This document shows positions 1-10,200 of a stretch of 59,578 nucleotides of DNA, piece by piece (positions within the stretch are counted from its first letter, which is position 1; each line of letters starts with the position of its first letter). The DNA comes from a virus. Position numbers and translations under genes: made by a program. Below the pieces are notes generated by a model. That model was given only the letters and a program-made list of their open reading frames with translations. It had not been told where the DNA came from and made no database searches. The stretch covers positions 1-59,578 of the IMG/VR virus record IMGVR_UViG_3300006802_000106, one strand, 5' to 3'.

Positions 1-11
1 ACCCCGATGAG
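1..11. repeat. 11-bp terminal direct repeat, left copy
   Basis: The bases ACCCCGATGAG open the window and are repeated exactly at 59568-59578. Merging the two copies into a circle keeps the i-spanin reading frame open across the join, which supports a circular or circularly permuted molecule. The repeat could be an assembly overlap or a short cohesive-end sequence; the sequence alone does not decide. Confidence 0.85.
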
Positions 12-53
12 TTTCCACGGCAGCAGCTTGAATGCGGTCAAAGAACCGATCAC
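1..53 (-). CDS. i-spanin (Rz-like), N-terminal part across the circular join
   Basis: This is the 5' end of the gene that continues at the other end of the window. On the minus strand a GTG at 53 starts a frame reading roughly VIGSLTAFKLLPWKLIG. After merging the 11-bp repeat it continues as VVVAVAVLIGVVWWQV into the frame ending at 59072. This gives about 182 residues with one N-terminal membrane helix, the topology expected of an inner-membrane spanin subunit. The start has an AGGTGA Shine-Dalgarno sequence whose TGA is also the stop codon of the upstream gene, suggesting translational coupling. The join is inferred; the reading frame is seen. Confidence 0.8.
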   Translation of the reverse strand, partial: MIGSLTAFKLLPWKLIG

Positions 54-57
54 GGCA

Positions 58-219
58 TCACCTGTTCATCAGCCGGCCGACGGAGGCCAGATCGTAGTGC
101 CCGGCGACGCCGGGAAGGCATAGCCGCACCAGATCACGCGAGAACGGGTTCCGACGATCGATCATCGGCACGCTCGGGTCGACGTTTATCCCGTATCTGG
201 TGCGCGGGCCGATCAGCAT
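58..219 (-). CDS. Small late protein of unknown function (53 aa)
   Basis: An ATG at 219 gives 53 codons ending in the TGA that forms part of the spanin ribosome-binding site. The product begins MLIGPRTRYGIN and contains RNPFSRDLVRLCLPG and AGHYDLASVGR. This resembles the N-terminal stretch found in some phage structural proteins (a 'NP..R.LV....PG..G..DL' pattern), but no further domain follows. It starts just after the preceding stop codon, so it is part of the late operon between small tail-associated proteins and the spanins. Function is unknown; a minor structural role is the simplest guess. Confidence 0.6.
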   Translation of the reverse strand: MLIGPRTRYGINVDPSVPMIDRRNPFSRDLVRLCLPGVAGHYDLASVGRLMNR

Positions 220-221
220 GC

Positions 222-329
222 TTAGTGCTCCACAGCGACCGGACCGAGCCAGATTTTATTGCCGCTCGCTGGCAGCGTGGCGCCCGAGCTGTTGCGCAGG
301 ATCAGTTTGCACGCTCCCCACGGCATCAT
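222..329 (-). CDS. Small protein, probable downstream half of a split structural gene
   Basis: ATGATG at 329 starts 35 codons (MMPWGACKLILRNSSGATLP...). The start overlaps the stop of the upstream 40-codon frame by four bases, and AGGGGA lies a few bases upstream, so it could be translated by coupling. The content, however, looks like the second half of a roughly 75-residue family whose first half ends in an FSGTSAATA-type motif. That motif sits at the end of the upstream frame. One extra G in the five-G run near 342-346 would fuse the two frames. See the upstream entry. Confidence 0.5.
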   Translation of the reverse strand: MMPWGACKLILRNSSGATLPASGNKIWLGPVAVEH

Positions 330-448
330 GACCGTCCCCTGCCCCCACGCAAGATCGCCGTGGCGGCACTGGTGCCGGAGAAGGCCAAGCTGATGCCTTC
401 CTGCCACCCGACGAGAGGGAGACGATACCCGTTCTTGTCTGCGTACAT
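326..448 (-). CDS. Small virion-associated protein, FSGTSAATA motif (40 aa)
   Basis: An ATG at 448, preceded by GGAGG, gives 40 residues beginning MYADKNGYRLPLVGWQ and containing FSGTSAATAILRGGRG before a TGA. Proteins with this N-terminal pattern in phages are usually about 70-90 residues and continue into a beta-rich second half, so this product is short. The missing half is present in the -1 frame just downstream (222-329). Possibilities are a programmed or real frameshift, two coupled genes, or a missed base in a G homopolymer. It lies between the 103-residue protein upstream and the spanin group downstream. Confidence 0.55.
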   Translation of the reverse strand: MYADKNGYRLPLVGWQEGISLAFSGTSAATAILRGGRGRS

Positions 449-450
449 AC

Positions 451-762
451 TCAGAACCTCCGCACCTGCGGGGTGAACTCGAACTCCCAGTGACCGATCG
501 GCTCGGCACTGATGGTCGCGTCGACGACCGCCACAACCTTCTTTCCTGCGACGAACGAAATGTCGTTGTCGAAGATGACCCGATAAAGCCCGTTGTCTGC
601 GACGTGAGGGATTGTCAGCGGCCACGTCATTCCGGTGAGCGCCGTGCCGGTCTTTTTGTCGCGAAGGGTCACCGCAACGTCCGCGTCGTTGATCACCTCC
701 TCGGTGATCTCGTCGGTGAGCCACACTCGCAGCATGTTCGGGTTCGCGACAAACGCGGTCAT
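451..762 (-). CDS. Conserved late structural protein (103 aa), unknown
   Basis: The 103-residue product starts MTAFVANPNMLRVWLTDEIT and is rich in short beta-type segments (ADVAVTLRDKKTG, GLYRVIFDNDISF). It looks like a small all-beta domain such as a fibre-associated or assembly protein. No catalytic motif is visible. It lies 15 bases after the 802-residue repeat-containing tail protein and three bases before the next start, so it is co-transcribed with late genes. A role as accessory to the neighbouring tail protein is inferred from position only. Confidence 0.65.
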   Translation of the reverse strand: MTAFVANPNMLRVWLTDEITEEVINDADVAVTLRDKKTGTALTGMTWPLTIPHVADNGLYRVIFDNDISFVAGKKVVAVVDATISAEPIGHWEFEFTPQVRRF

Positions 763-777
763 CTCAGCCTCGCCTCA

Positions 778-3186
778 TCAGGTCGAACTATGCCCTGTAT
801 CGGGACTGCCGTCTACCTTTGGATCGATCAGGATGTCGGCTCCGGTCGTCGGATGAACAGCGAGAATTGCCGAGACACGCGGGCCTATCGCGATCTCAGC
901 GCGTGCCACACGTGTCGCGATCCCGGACGGGGTCCGGGTTCCTGCCCCAACCAGCGTAGGAACCGGAGCTAAGATCGCTTCCAAACCGACGATCACCCGA
1001 ACACCGGAGCCGTTGAGGATCGTCGTCGGTGTGATGACAGTTCCGGAGCCTGTGACGATCCGACGACCAGTACCAGCTAGAGCAGGGACGGGAGCCGCGA
1101 CACCGCCGGCGCCGATTACGGGGCCGATGACACTTCCGGCACCACTGATAGTCGGAGTAGATGCGGAAATCGCCCCGGAGCCTGTGACCGTGCGGACGCC
1201 GGAGCCGGAGAGCGTGGGGACCGTGGATGTGACCGCCCCGGAGCCTGTGACCGTGCGAACACCGGAGCCAGAGAGCGTGGGGACCGTAGATGCGACCGCC
1301 CCGGAGCCTGTGACCGTGCGGACGCCGGAGCCAGAGAGCGTGGGGACCGGGGCCGTGATCGCCCCGGAGCCTGTGACCGTGCGGACGCCGGAACCAGAGA
1401 GCGTGGGGACCGTAGATGTGACCGCCCCGGAGCCTGTGACCGTGCGGACGCCGGAACCAGAGAGCGTGGGTACGGAGGCTGTGATCGCCCCGGAGCCTGT
1501 GACCGTGCGGACGCCGGAACCAGAGAGCGTGGGTACGGAGGCTGTGATCGCCCCGGAGCCGGTTACGGTGCTGCTGGTGACTGTTCCAGAGCCGCCAAGG
1601 GTCGGGACCGGGGCCGCTATGGAGCCGACCCCTTGGGAGGCGCGACCGCCCAAGCCAGCAACGACGCCGACCGGAGCCTCTATAGCACCAGTGCCGGTGA
1701 CGATACGCTCGATAGCGCCCGTGGTCGTGGGCACCGGAGCGGAGACCGCTGCTCCACCCACCACGGCGCGCTCGCCTGCCGCTGAAACGGTCGGAGAGGT
1801 GCCGCTGATAGCGCCGCTGCCGACAACCGACCGCTCACCGGAGGCCGCAGCTTCCGGGGCAACAGCAACCGCACCAGCAAGGCCGCTAACGACGCGTTCT
1901 CCGGTGGCGTCCACGCTACCGGCAGGAGCTTGCACGGCACCCGTGCCGGATGCGCCGGTAGTGTAGACAACCGTGAGTTTTGGCGGAACGCCAGTGCTGC
2001 CGTCCTCAAAGACCACATAGGCGTTTGCGCCCGGATCGGTGTCTAGCCGCTCATCATCCGAATGGAGGTAGACCGTCGTGTTGCCGGTCTTGTTGATGGC
2101 TGCAATGAACGCCGTCTCGCTGGAGAAGTCATTGTAGCTCGACGTAACCCCACTTGTTGCCAAAGATGCAACGAGCGGATAGCTCCCCAGCGTGTCCGGG
2201 TCCACAAAGTCAGGCGTGCCAAACGCTGCGCCGAGATCAACGGCGCGGACCTCAATAGTGAAGTCAACGCTCGAATTATCAAGATACAGATACAGCGACA
2301 GTGTGACTGAGGTGATGATGGCGTCATCCGGCAAGGATGAAGTGTCGAACACAAGGCCGCCGTTGTCGATATACGACCCCGATACCTCATAGCCGACATA
2401 GACGCCGTCAGTGACCAAAAGCGAAGTGTTAGCCCGTGCGTCCGCCCAATCGGTGCCGCCCCGATAGATCGTGCCATCAGCCGCCGTGGAGTTGAAAACC
2501 ACGGAGGTCTCGCTGCTGCTTGAGACAGTGCCGGAAGCAGAGACAGTCGGGACCGTTCCGAAGATATCGGCGTCGCCCCATTCGTCCTCATAGTCAACGA
2601 TCAGGGCGGGCCGATAAGCCGCCGTGGCGTTCTCAGAGGAGCGGATAGTGTAGCGGTGGTCAGAGGTCCCCGGCGAGGTGCCGTTGATGAAGTCTGCCGA
2701 GGCCAGCGTAACGCCGAAATAGTCGGAAGCATCGGCGTCCGCCTGCGCCTGAGCGACAGCCGAGGCATTGAGCGAAATCTGGTAGGTGGTGGTGGTGCCG
2801 TTGTTGGTGGACGGGATGGTGCCAAACACGGTCCACCCGGCCACGGTATCGCCCGGATACCAGTCGTCCGAGCCGATAATGCCGTCCGTGTTGTAGTCCA
2901 GAATTTTGATGTCGCTGGCGTTAGATACTGAGCTGCTGTTGGTGGTGTATTCCACCGTAACGGCGGTGATCTTCTTCCCGTTCAGGGAAGAAAGATCGAA
3001 GCCCATATAGGCCAGCCAAAGCAGGAACGTCCCGGAGTTGTACCGCTGGCCAGTGATGAAGGTGGACGCAGTGGAATTAACAACATCCGGCGTCGTGTCT
3101 GAACGCGCGGTAGCGTAGACCGTATCGTCCGAGCGGGTATAGCCGTCGCGTTGGCTGGACGCTGGCCGGATAGTCGTGGTGGCCAT
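778..3186 (-). CDS. Tail fibre / receptor-binding-type protein with 21-residue repeats (802 aa)
   Basis: The first ~400 residues contain two beta-sandwich-like modules. One has FLLWLAYMGFDLSSLNGKK and the other GGLVFDTSSLPDDAIITSVT followed by a PPKLTVVY strand, a pattern typical of jelly-roll carbohydrate-binding modules in phage tail proteins. From about residue 410 to 730 the protein is a low-complexity stalk built from repeats of the form TGSGAITASVPTLSGSGVRTV. Six to seven central copies are nearly identical and the flanking ones degenerate. The C-terminus (ARAEIAIGPRVSAIL...) is short. An adhesin or fibre role is inferred from architecture and from its place among late genes. No enzymatic motif is seen. 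Confidence 0.65.
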   Translation of the reverse strand: MATTTIRPASSQRDGYTRSDDTVYATARSDTTPDVVNSTASTFITGQRYNSGTFLLWLAYMGFDLSSLNGKKITAVTVEYTTNSSSVSNASDIKILDYNTDGIIGSDDWYPGDTVAGWTVFGTIPSTNNGTTTTYQISLNASAVAQAQADADASDYFGVTLASADFINGTSPGTSDHRYTIRSSENATAAYRPALIVDYEDEWGDADIFGTVPTVSASGTVSSSSETSVVFNSTAADGTIYRGGTDWADARANTSLLVTDGVYVGYEVSGSYIDNGGLVFDTSSLPDDAIITSVTLSLYLYLDNSSVDFTIEVRAVDLGAAFGTPDFVDPDTLGSYPLVASLATSGVTSSYNDFSSETAFIAAINKTGNTTVYLHSDDERLDTDPGANAYVVFEDGSTGVPPKLTVVYTTGASGTGAVQAPAGSVDATGERVVSGLAGAVAVAPEAAASGERSVVGSGAISGTSPTVSAAGERAVVGGAAVSAPVPTTTGAIERIVTGTGAIEAPVGVVAGLGGRASQGVGSIAAPVPTLGGSGTVTSSTVTGSGAITASVPTLSGSGVRTVTGSGAITASVPTLSGSGVRTVTGSGAVTSTVPTLSGSGVRTVTGSGAITAPVPTLSGSGVRTVTGSGAVASTVPTLSGSGVRTVTGSGAVTSTVPTLSGSGVRTVTGSGAISASTPTISGAGSVIGPVIGAGGVAAPVPALAGTGRRIVTGSGTVITPTTILNGSGVRVIVGLEAILAPVPTLVGAGTRTPSGIATRVARAEIAIGPRVSAILAVHPTTGADILIDPKVDGSPDTGHSST
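1172..1612 (-). repeat. 63-bp in-frame tandem repeats in the tail protein gene
   Basis: Units begin at 1172, 1235, 1298, 1361, 1424, 1487 and 1550, exactly 63 bp apart, each starting GCCCCGGAGCCTGTGACCGT on the plus strand; the last is only partial. They encode the 21-residue TGSGA..PTLSGSG unit. The DNA identity is high enough for copy number to change by recombination or to mis-assemble. More degenerate units extend on both sides. Confidence 0.9.
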
Positions 3187-3189
3187 GCG

Positions 3190-3537
3190 TCACCCCCGGA
3201 TGTATTCGAGGAACCTCACCAACTGGACCTGAGCCGCCGCTACCGGGTCATCCCGGCCAGCTGCTGCTACTTCGTAGGCGTTGTCGTCATCATCCACCAC
3301 GATCATCGTTCGGATGACGCTCCCAGTGGGGTCAGGAACCCAAGTGTCCGGGTCCGTGTAGGTCCACCGGACTGTTTTGCCACTCACCGCGTCCGCTATG
3401 ACGGCCACCGTGCTTCCGCCCTTGGCCTCCAAGGACAGGACAGAACACCCGAGGTCCGCAAGCTCTATCGAGGCTTGCGGGGACGCAACGCCGAAGGACA
3501 CCTCGAACGCCGCGACAACTGATTGAGCGGCGTTCAT
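3190..3537 (-). CDS. Late structural protein, unknown (115 aa)
   Basis: An in-frame ATG lies further upstream, but the start at 3537 (MNAAQSVVAAFEVSFG) is preferred because ACGGAGAG lies at the right distance and the upstream gene ends at 3551. The product is acidic and beta-rich (GSTVAVIADAVSGKTVRWTY, TMIVVDDDDNAYEVAAAG). No catalytic motif is seen. It sits directly upstream of the 802-residue tail protein, so a role as tail or fibre accessory protein is likely but inferred from position. Confidence 0.6.
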   Translation of the reverse strand: MNAAQSVVAAFEVSFGVASPQASIELADLGCSVLSLEAKGGSTVAVIADAVSGKTVRWTYTDPDTWVPDPTGSVIRTMIVVDDDDNAYEVAAAGRDDPVAAAQVQLVRFLEYIRG

Positions 3538-3550
3538 GCGGCGCTCTCCG

Positions 3551-3937
3551 TTACGAGGCGGGCTGGGTGTAGGTGAAGCTGGAGACGCCCACGGTGTCGC
3601 CAGCGCCGATGGAGGTAGATGAAAGCTCCAAGTCGCCGCCACCGCCAGTTGCAGTTACGGTGCCGCGAAAGACTTCCGTGTTGTCGCGGTCCTGCACTTT
3701 GAACTTGGCGGCGGTGCCGCCCGTCGCGTCCGTGTCAGACGTGATGGTGTCAGCCGTGGCGACGCCGGTAGCCGCAGCGCCAAAAGCCGGGTTGGAAAAG
3801 GCGAGGGTGGCTACTTCCACGTCACCGCTGGTCATGATGACGAGATCGCCGTTTGCGTCGCCGCTTCCGGCGTCCAGCAAGTCCACGACCGCGTTTGCAG
3901 CGGCATTCCGCGCTGCGGTGGTAAGAGTGATGCCCAT
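3551..3937 (-). CDS. Conserved phage structural protein (128 aa)
   Basis: The product starts MGITLTTAARNAAANAVVDLLDAG, followed by a threonine/glycine-rich beta region (LAFSNPAFGAAATGVATADT; RGTVTATGGGGDLELS). Proteins with this N-terminal TTA.RNA.A.A..D..DAG pattern recur in phage structural clusters without an assigned role. The start overlaps the stop of the preceding gene (ATGA at 3937). It probably forms part of the tail or a decoration component. The family resemblance is recalled from general phage annotation, not computed here. Confidence 0.7.
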   Translation of the reverse strand: MGITLTTAARNAAANAVVDLLDAGSGDANGDLVIMTSGDVEVATLAFSNPAFGAAATGVATADTITSDTDATGGTAAKFKVQDRDNTEVFRGTVTATGGGGDLELSSTSIGAGDTVGVSSFTYTQPAS

Positions 3938-4143
3938 CAGGTAGTCTCCTCAAGAGGTTCGATGACGATAAGACCGTCTTCCTGCCACTTCTCGGCTGCG
4001 GCGGCCAGTCGGTCATTGCCCGCACGCAGCCAATACTCCATCCCGCAAACGTACGACGTCTGGAACTCCGGACAGAAAAAATCCTTCAACGGAACAAACA
4101 TGGCCAGCTTCGTCTCGGTGGGGATCGTAAGGGTGTGGTCCAC
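3937..4143 (-). CDS. Small late protein, unknown (68 aa with the chosen start)
   Basis: The frame is open up to the end of the giant gene, where a GTG at 4221 overlaps its stop (GTGA). A GTG at 4143, preceded by GAGAGGACCGAGG, gives a more protein-like N-terminus: VDHTLTIPTETKLAMFVPLK. The residues from the longer start look like arginine-rich out-of-frame sequence. The remainder (FFCPEFQTSYVCGMEYWLRAG, then a coil segment and IVIEPLEETT) has two cysteines and no known motif. It lies between the giant polyvalent protein and the tail proteins. Confidence 0.55.
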   Translation of the reverse strand: MDHTLTIPTETKLAMFVPLKDFFCPEFQTSYVCGMEYWLRAGNDRLAAAAEKWQEDGLIVIEPLEETT

Positions 4144-4217
4144 TGGCCTCGGTCCTCTCTGCAGTGCGGTATCTCGCCGGTTTTCCGCATCGTATCGTAC
4201 CTGTCTGGCAGGCGCAA

Positions 4218-7200
4218 TCACTGACCGGAGCCGTAGTTACCGAACCCGATCGCCGACCGGACGTCCGGGTCGTTCACGCGGACACCGAGCGGCGTGCCAT
4301 AGATATCGCTGACCGCCCGAGCCCGAGCCCGCTGCCTGATGGTGTTGCTCAGCGACCCCAAGATCGCATGCGTCGGGTGCGCCTGATCGAACCGGCGCGC
4401 CTCACGCAGAAGCTCGACGGCACTCTCCCGATCCCCGCTTTCGATCGCCACGGCCAGTCGGCGGCGAAGCGCACTGGCCTCTCGCGAAATGCCCTTGAGA
4501 CGGTTCTTCGCTGCCTGACTTTCTTCGGTGTACTCCGCCTTCTCGGCGGGGGTGATCCCGAGGAACTGCATCATGACATCGTTCGCGCCCGCGCTCATCG
4601 GCATCTTGTTACCCGCCCGATCGACATAGCCGTCCGTAGTCATCCGCATTGCCTCGATCGGACCCTTCAGCGCGACCGGCAGGGTCTGCTTCATCCCTGT
4701 GAGCACGTCCCCATCGAGCGCCGTGGAGGTTCCCTCGATCAGGTTACCGAGCATGCTGACCGGAGCGCCAGCGGCCGAGGCCAGATAGTTGTTGATGCTG
4801 TCTCTCCAGTTGGCCTTGTCGGTCAGCAACTTGCTGAACGGCAGGATATTCTGCTCTCCGACACGACCAGAGAAATCCGCCCCGATGGCGCGAGGGGCTC
4901 CACGCGCGATCACTTCACCGACACCCTTCCCGAGACTGTCGGACAGGAAGTTTCGCCACGCAGTCTGCACATCGTAAGGCTTGTCCTTGTCGTCCCCGAG
5001 CTGGTTCGCAAGGGCGTCGATCGCAGCGAAAATGACGGAAGCGATCGGCATGCCCGCCGTACCCGCCAAGAACCCGACCGCAGCGAGATGCCCGCCCATC
5101 CATCGGCGTGCAGCTGCCCGCTCCTCCTTGGTCGTCCCGGGACGGGTGAACGCCGTCGTCATCTCCCGGTACATCTTTTCGATGAGCTGGTAGGTGTAGT
5201 TGTGGAATGCAAACAGGATGCGAGACCAGTTGCCGAACGCACCCGCCTTGCCGATCTGCCGAGCGGTGTTCCATGTGCCCCAACTGAACATCGACTGGTC
5301 CACCACTGTGTCCGCGTACCTCTCCAGATCAGGTTTGCCGCCGTGCAGCTCGCGAGCCGACAATCCGGCAATCAACCGGGTCATCAGCTCCGGATAGACT
5401 GAAGTGGCACTGGCAAACCGCAAGGTCTTGTCCCACGCGGTTTCGCCGCCCGCCTTGCTCGCCAACCGCGATGTCTCACGGGCAAGACCGCCAATGTCGA
5501 TGTGGCCCCGGTTGACCATGCCCATGACGAACTTGGCCGTACTTGACGGGATGCCGGCAGCCTTGAGTGCCTTCATGGTCACGGACGCATCCGCGAACCG
5601 CAGATTGCCGTGCCGCCAACCCTCCGCCGCGACTGCCCGGAGAATGTTGAACGCCATCGGAGTGACTTTGGCGATGGCCTTTGCGGCATTCACGAAACCG
5701 TGAGTTTTTGCCAGCTCGGGCCACAGCAGAACCGGAACGGCTGTCAATTGGGTCAGCATGTACGCCGGAGACATGCTGAGGAAGTACGCGTGGTTCGCCG
5801 CCGTCAGCGTATCCACGAACCCGTGCTCAGCCCGCAGCGGCGCCCGAGCCTCCCGGAGGGTCAGCTCGCCATAGACGTCGAACATCCGCTGACGGTTCTG
5901 GAGCGTCATGCTCTCGTCCCGTCGAGCCGCACGAATTGCGCTCTGCATCTCCCGGAGCGCCCCGAGAGAACGAGGCGCGGCGGTCAAGCTCGCCAGCGCA
6001 TTCGCACTCACGTCTGAACGGAACGCGAAGTTGCGGATCATGTCTCCACTGTAGCCGGGGACAACCCGTCGGCGAGCCATGACGCGGTTGATCGAGTTGT
6101 CCGGGAGCAGATCGAGCCAAGCCTGTGTCAGCGAGACGCGAAGGTCCGCTTTGCTCCGCGCCAACGCATCCGTTTGATCCTCGGTCATGCCGGCCGTCGC
6201 CTCGAACGTATCGCTGTCCACCACGGCGTCGATGACGTTCTGCAACCACTCCGGGGAGATTGTCCGGCGAACGTCGTCGTCGGATCGCGGCCCTTGGACG
6301 ATCGGCTTGTCGGCTACCAGCAGGCCGGCAGCGCGCATCTTCTTGGCAACATCGAACAGCGCCTGCTGCTGCTCCGGGTTCTCGACCCGAAGATAGATAT
6401 CCGAGACACCGGTCCCGGAGTTGAGCGAGACATGCCCGAACCCGGCCGCGTCCAGATGCTTGGCGATCCGGCGGACGATGTTTCGGTCGATCCGACCACC
6501 CTCTCCGGTCTTCATGGTCATCGACACGAAGTAGTCGCCACCTCGACCAAGATGGAAGTACGGCGCCTGCTCGACATCCGCCACATACTTCCGGATCGAC
6601 GTCAGCATCCCTTTGAGCGCCTTGACCGCTCGCGGACGTCCATCCTCCTCGACTGCCTGCACGAACGCCTCGGCCCCGGCGATCCGCTGGTCAACCTGCT
6701 GCCGCCAATACCGCGCCGCACCCACCGGGTCGGTGTGCAGATCGCTCGCCGCCATGTACCCATCCATCGGGTGTGCGTCGAAGCCGGCGACCTGCTGGCC
6801 CGGGAACGTGGCCTGCATGAAGTTCTGCATCTGCACCGCGAACCGGGAGAACCAGTCCGCGTTGTTGCTCGCCAGCAGGTCGTCGTAGACCTTGTGCTGG
6901 CGCTTGCTCACCAGAGCCCGGTACTCGCCGTTGGCCTTGTCGACCCGCCCTCGGAGATAGGCGGCATCCTCGTCGTCGTGGAGCCACGTGTGGTCATCCC
7001 ACGAACGCCGGGGATCGATGTCCTCGGCCGTGTACTTCATGAGTGTCTGGACCGTGTCGGCGGCCTTCGGATCGACCCTGCGAAGGTCGTAGAACCCATC
7101 CATCGCCGCGCGCTGCATCTGGACGATCTGGTTCTTGATCGCGTCCCGAGACTGCCGCGCCTGCATGTACCGCTCGAACGGGTTCCCGTCCTTTGTGGTG

Positions 7201-10200
7201 AACAGTTTACCGTACTGCGCGAACAGGTCGGTCAGTGACCGCCAGCCCATCGACAACTTCCGGGCTCCGGCGCCCACTGTCTGAAGGTCCTTGACGTTCT
7301 CCCACCAGCTCTCGACCTGCTGGACCGCCTGCTGCGCCCGGGCGTTGTCGGCGATGGGGCCTGTGGACCGGGCCGGGGCCGTCTCGAACGATACGACCGG
7401 AGCAATACCCGGGTCCCGAACCAGTGTCTCCGTCGTTGAAGGTGGGATATTGCGCCTTCTGTCCGCGCTATACCCTTGACGGATTTGCACATTACGGGCC
7501 TCGATTTCGCCGGCGAGATTGCGGTAAATCGTATTCTGCACAATCGCGGCGCCGCCAGAGACCGCGCCGCGCAAACTACGCAGCCGCTCAGCGAACATAC
7601 GATCCGGCTTCGCGCTCAAATCCGCCTCCAGCTGGCGGATCGTGGGCGCAGCATCCGATAGCTCTTGCACCGATAGCGCATACCGTTGCCACTTGCGAAG
7701 CGAAGTGAACAGGTTGACAGCCTCGACTAGCCGATCCTCGGACCAGCGTTCTGCGTTCGCCGTCCTCCGGAGGTCCGTCTGATCGATTACTCGCACGTCT
7801 TTCCCGGTAAACGCCATAACTTCAGCGACGTCCGGATCGGACACATACCCTTCCAGTTCCGTGTTGATCCGGCTCATTGTCCGATTAATATTCCGATCGT
7901 CATATGCGTCCACGCTACCGGGATTTCCCCCTCGAGCGAAATCCTCGACTTCCTGCACCGCGTGCTGGATTTCGTGAAGCAGCGAGCTCAATGTTGCTGG
8001 GGAAGTGCTGCCGGACGGGGCGGTCAACTGAATGAAGTTCCCGGCCGGATCAAAAGACCCACCGAAATCCCCGACAGCGTCAAATTCCACCGGCATGCTA
8101 CGCAGATTGGGGTAAGCCTTGAACAGCCACGGATGGAACAAGACGTCTGACAGCACTACCCCGACAGGTGATGTCGGGTCCGGCTTGAACGGACGCAGTT
8201 TCGCGGCGGTGTCGTCAATCTCGAACTTCCAGCGATCGTCTTCGCCCTTATACCAGCCGGTATCCTTGAGCACCTCGTCCGGACGATCTCCGCGCTCGAT
8301 CCGAAGCTGGGCCTCGTCGAGAGCTGTCAAGTTAGCGCTCAGCGCCTTCCGACCGCCCAGCATTCCGCTGGTGTCAGCCATGAACGCCTTGATCTCCGCC
8401 ATCAGCTTCTTGACGATCGCCCGAATGCGGGCCGGGACAGATGTGATGCCCTCGCGGATGGCCTGCAGCACGCTGGCAAGCAGCGCCCGTTCGGTACGCT
8501 CGTCGAACTGCTCGTGCCCGAAATGCTTCTTCGCGACCTCGCGATCCGCATCGGTCAGCGTATCCGCGACTTTCTCCTGCGCGGTCTGCTGGGGAGGCTG
8601 GTCGGCTCGGTCTGTCGGCCGACGGTTCGTCTGACGAGACACGCGATCGCGCGCCGTCTGGCCGGCAGGGAGGCCCGGAAGCCGCTCGTCCGGAGCGGGA
8701 ACGCCAGACGGAACCTGCTCAGTCCGTGTGCCTGCCACCGTCTCCTGCCGGGTCTGAGCCGGGAACATGGCTGCCGTGGTCTCGACGGCGTCCGGCAGCA
8801 CGAACACCGTCCCACCATCAAACTCGGCAACATGCGGCAAAATCTTGCCAAGGAACATCTGAGACGATGTGTTGATGCAGCCGAAGCTGATCTTATTGTC
8901 GTCCGGAGTGGTCGACGCCAGCCGCTCCTCACGACGCTGTTCCGGCTTCTCCAACCAGACAGAATGCACGGCCACGTACCCGGAGCTGTTGGCCCCGACA
9001 TCCTGACCATCCTTCTGGAACGCCAGAACCTGACCGCCGGGGTAGCTGGGGACAGAACGCTGCTGGAGCCTGTAGGTCCCGGCCGGAGTGATCCGCTCCG
9101 AGACGGACATCGCCTCCATGTCCGTCTTGTCCGGAGCCTCGATGAACTGGTCCCCGGCAGACATTCCAAACAACGCCGGACCGCTGTCGATCAACGCCCC
9201 GGTCCGGTCGAACACGTGGATCGCCCCGCTCGGTTTGTCTGCGATCATGAAACCTTTGCCGCTTCCGATCGCGGCCGGAGCCATGGTCTCGTAAACCGCG
9301 ATTGCCCGGTCCGACATCATCGCCCGCGCGTTCTCTGGTACCATCTGCGTGATCGGGACGGTCCGCGTCGTCGAGAAATCCGTGGTGACGTCCGTGACCG
9401 GCGGCTGCGTCAGGCTAACATTAAACACCAGCGATGTCGCCAAGACCGCACCCATAATCCGCTTCACGATCCGCCGGATCGCAACGGCGACAGACGTCAG
9501 GCCGTTGTTGATCGCGGTCACCAGATCGTTGACGAACCGACGCTTGGCAACGTCGTTGTATTCTTTCTCGCCGTAGTGCTTCGCAAGAGTGCTTTGCTCG
9601 GTCGGCGTTAGCTGGTCATGGACGACTGTCTCCTCGACGTTCGTCCGGGTAGTCGGCTCCGACGGCGCAGCCAGCGTGCGCTGACGCTGAGGCTCTGGCG
9701 AGAAGCTACGACGCTTCGGCTGCTCCGGCCGGGGACGACGCTTGGACGGCTTTTCCTCAGCAGGGGTCATGACCTCCTGCAGCGTTGTCGGCGTAGAGGC
9801 TGCAAGCCCACGCTGCGGAAGCGGCCTCGGAGCGAAACTCTGCCTCTCGGGAAGGGCGCCAGTCGCCGGAGTTGGAGGGAGTTCCGATCCTGTGGAAGGA
9901 GGGGCCACAGGAGCTGGGGGTGGAACCTCCGGCGACTGGACAGTCTGCTGCTCTGCCGGAGCCAGAGCGAGGTTCGTAACTTCCGACGGGTTAGTTCGCT
10001 GAGCCTGCTGCGCGACAAGCTCCGAGAGAGGTACCTCCGGCGTATCCAACAGGAGGGGCGGCTCAGCCGGCGTCGTCTGGCGCGCTCGCAACGCCTCAAA
10101 CACGACGGCCGAACCGTCAATAGGCGCAGCGACGGCTGGCGCCGGCACGTTCCACCCAAGCCAAGGAGCCCGACCCTGCTGAGCGGTCTCGATCACCCGG

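Noticed and set aside
1172-1612. CRISPR-like array
   Set aside because: Regular 63-bp units without unique spacers; the repeats are in frame within a coding sequence.
1013-1966. Plus-strand ORF rich in TPEPESVGT repeats
   Set aside because: It is the complement of the 63-bp repeats of the tail protein gene, open only because of the repeat's base composition.
4164-5402. Plus-strand ORF of 412 codons opposite the giant gene
   Set aside because: Arg/His-rich composition of an antisense shadow; the minus-strand frame has clear domains and codon bias.
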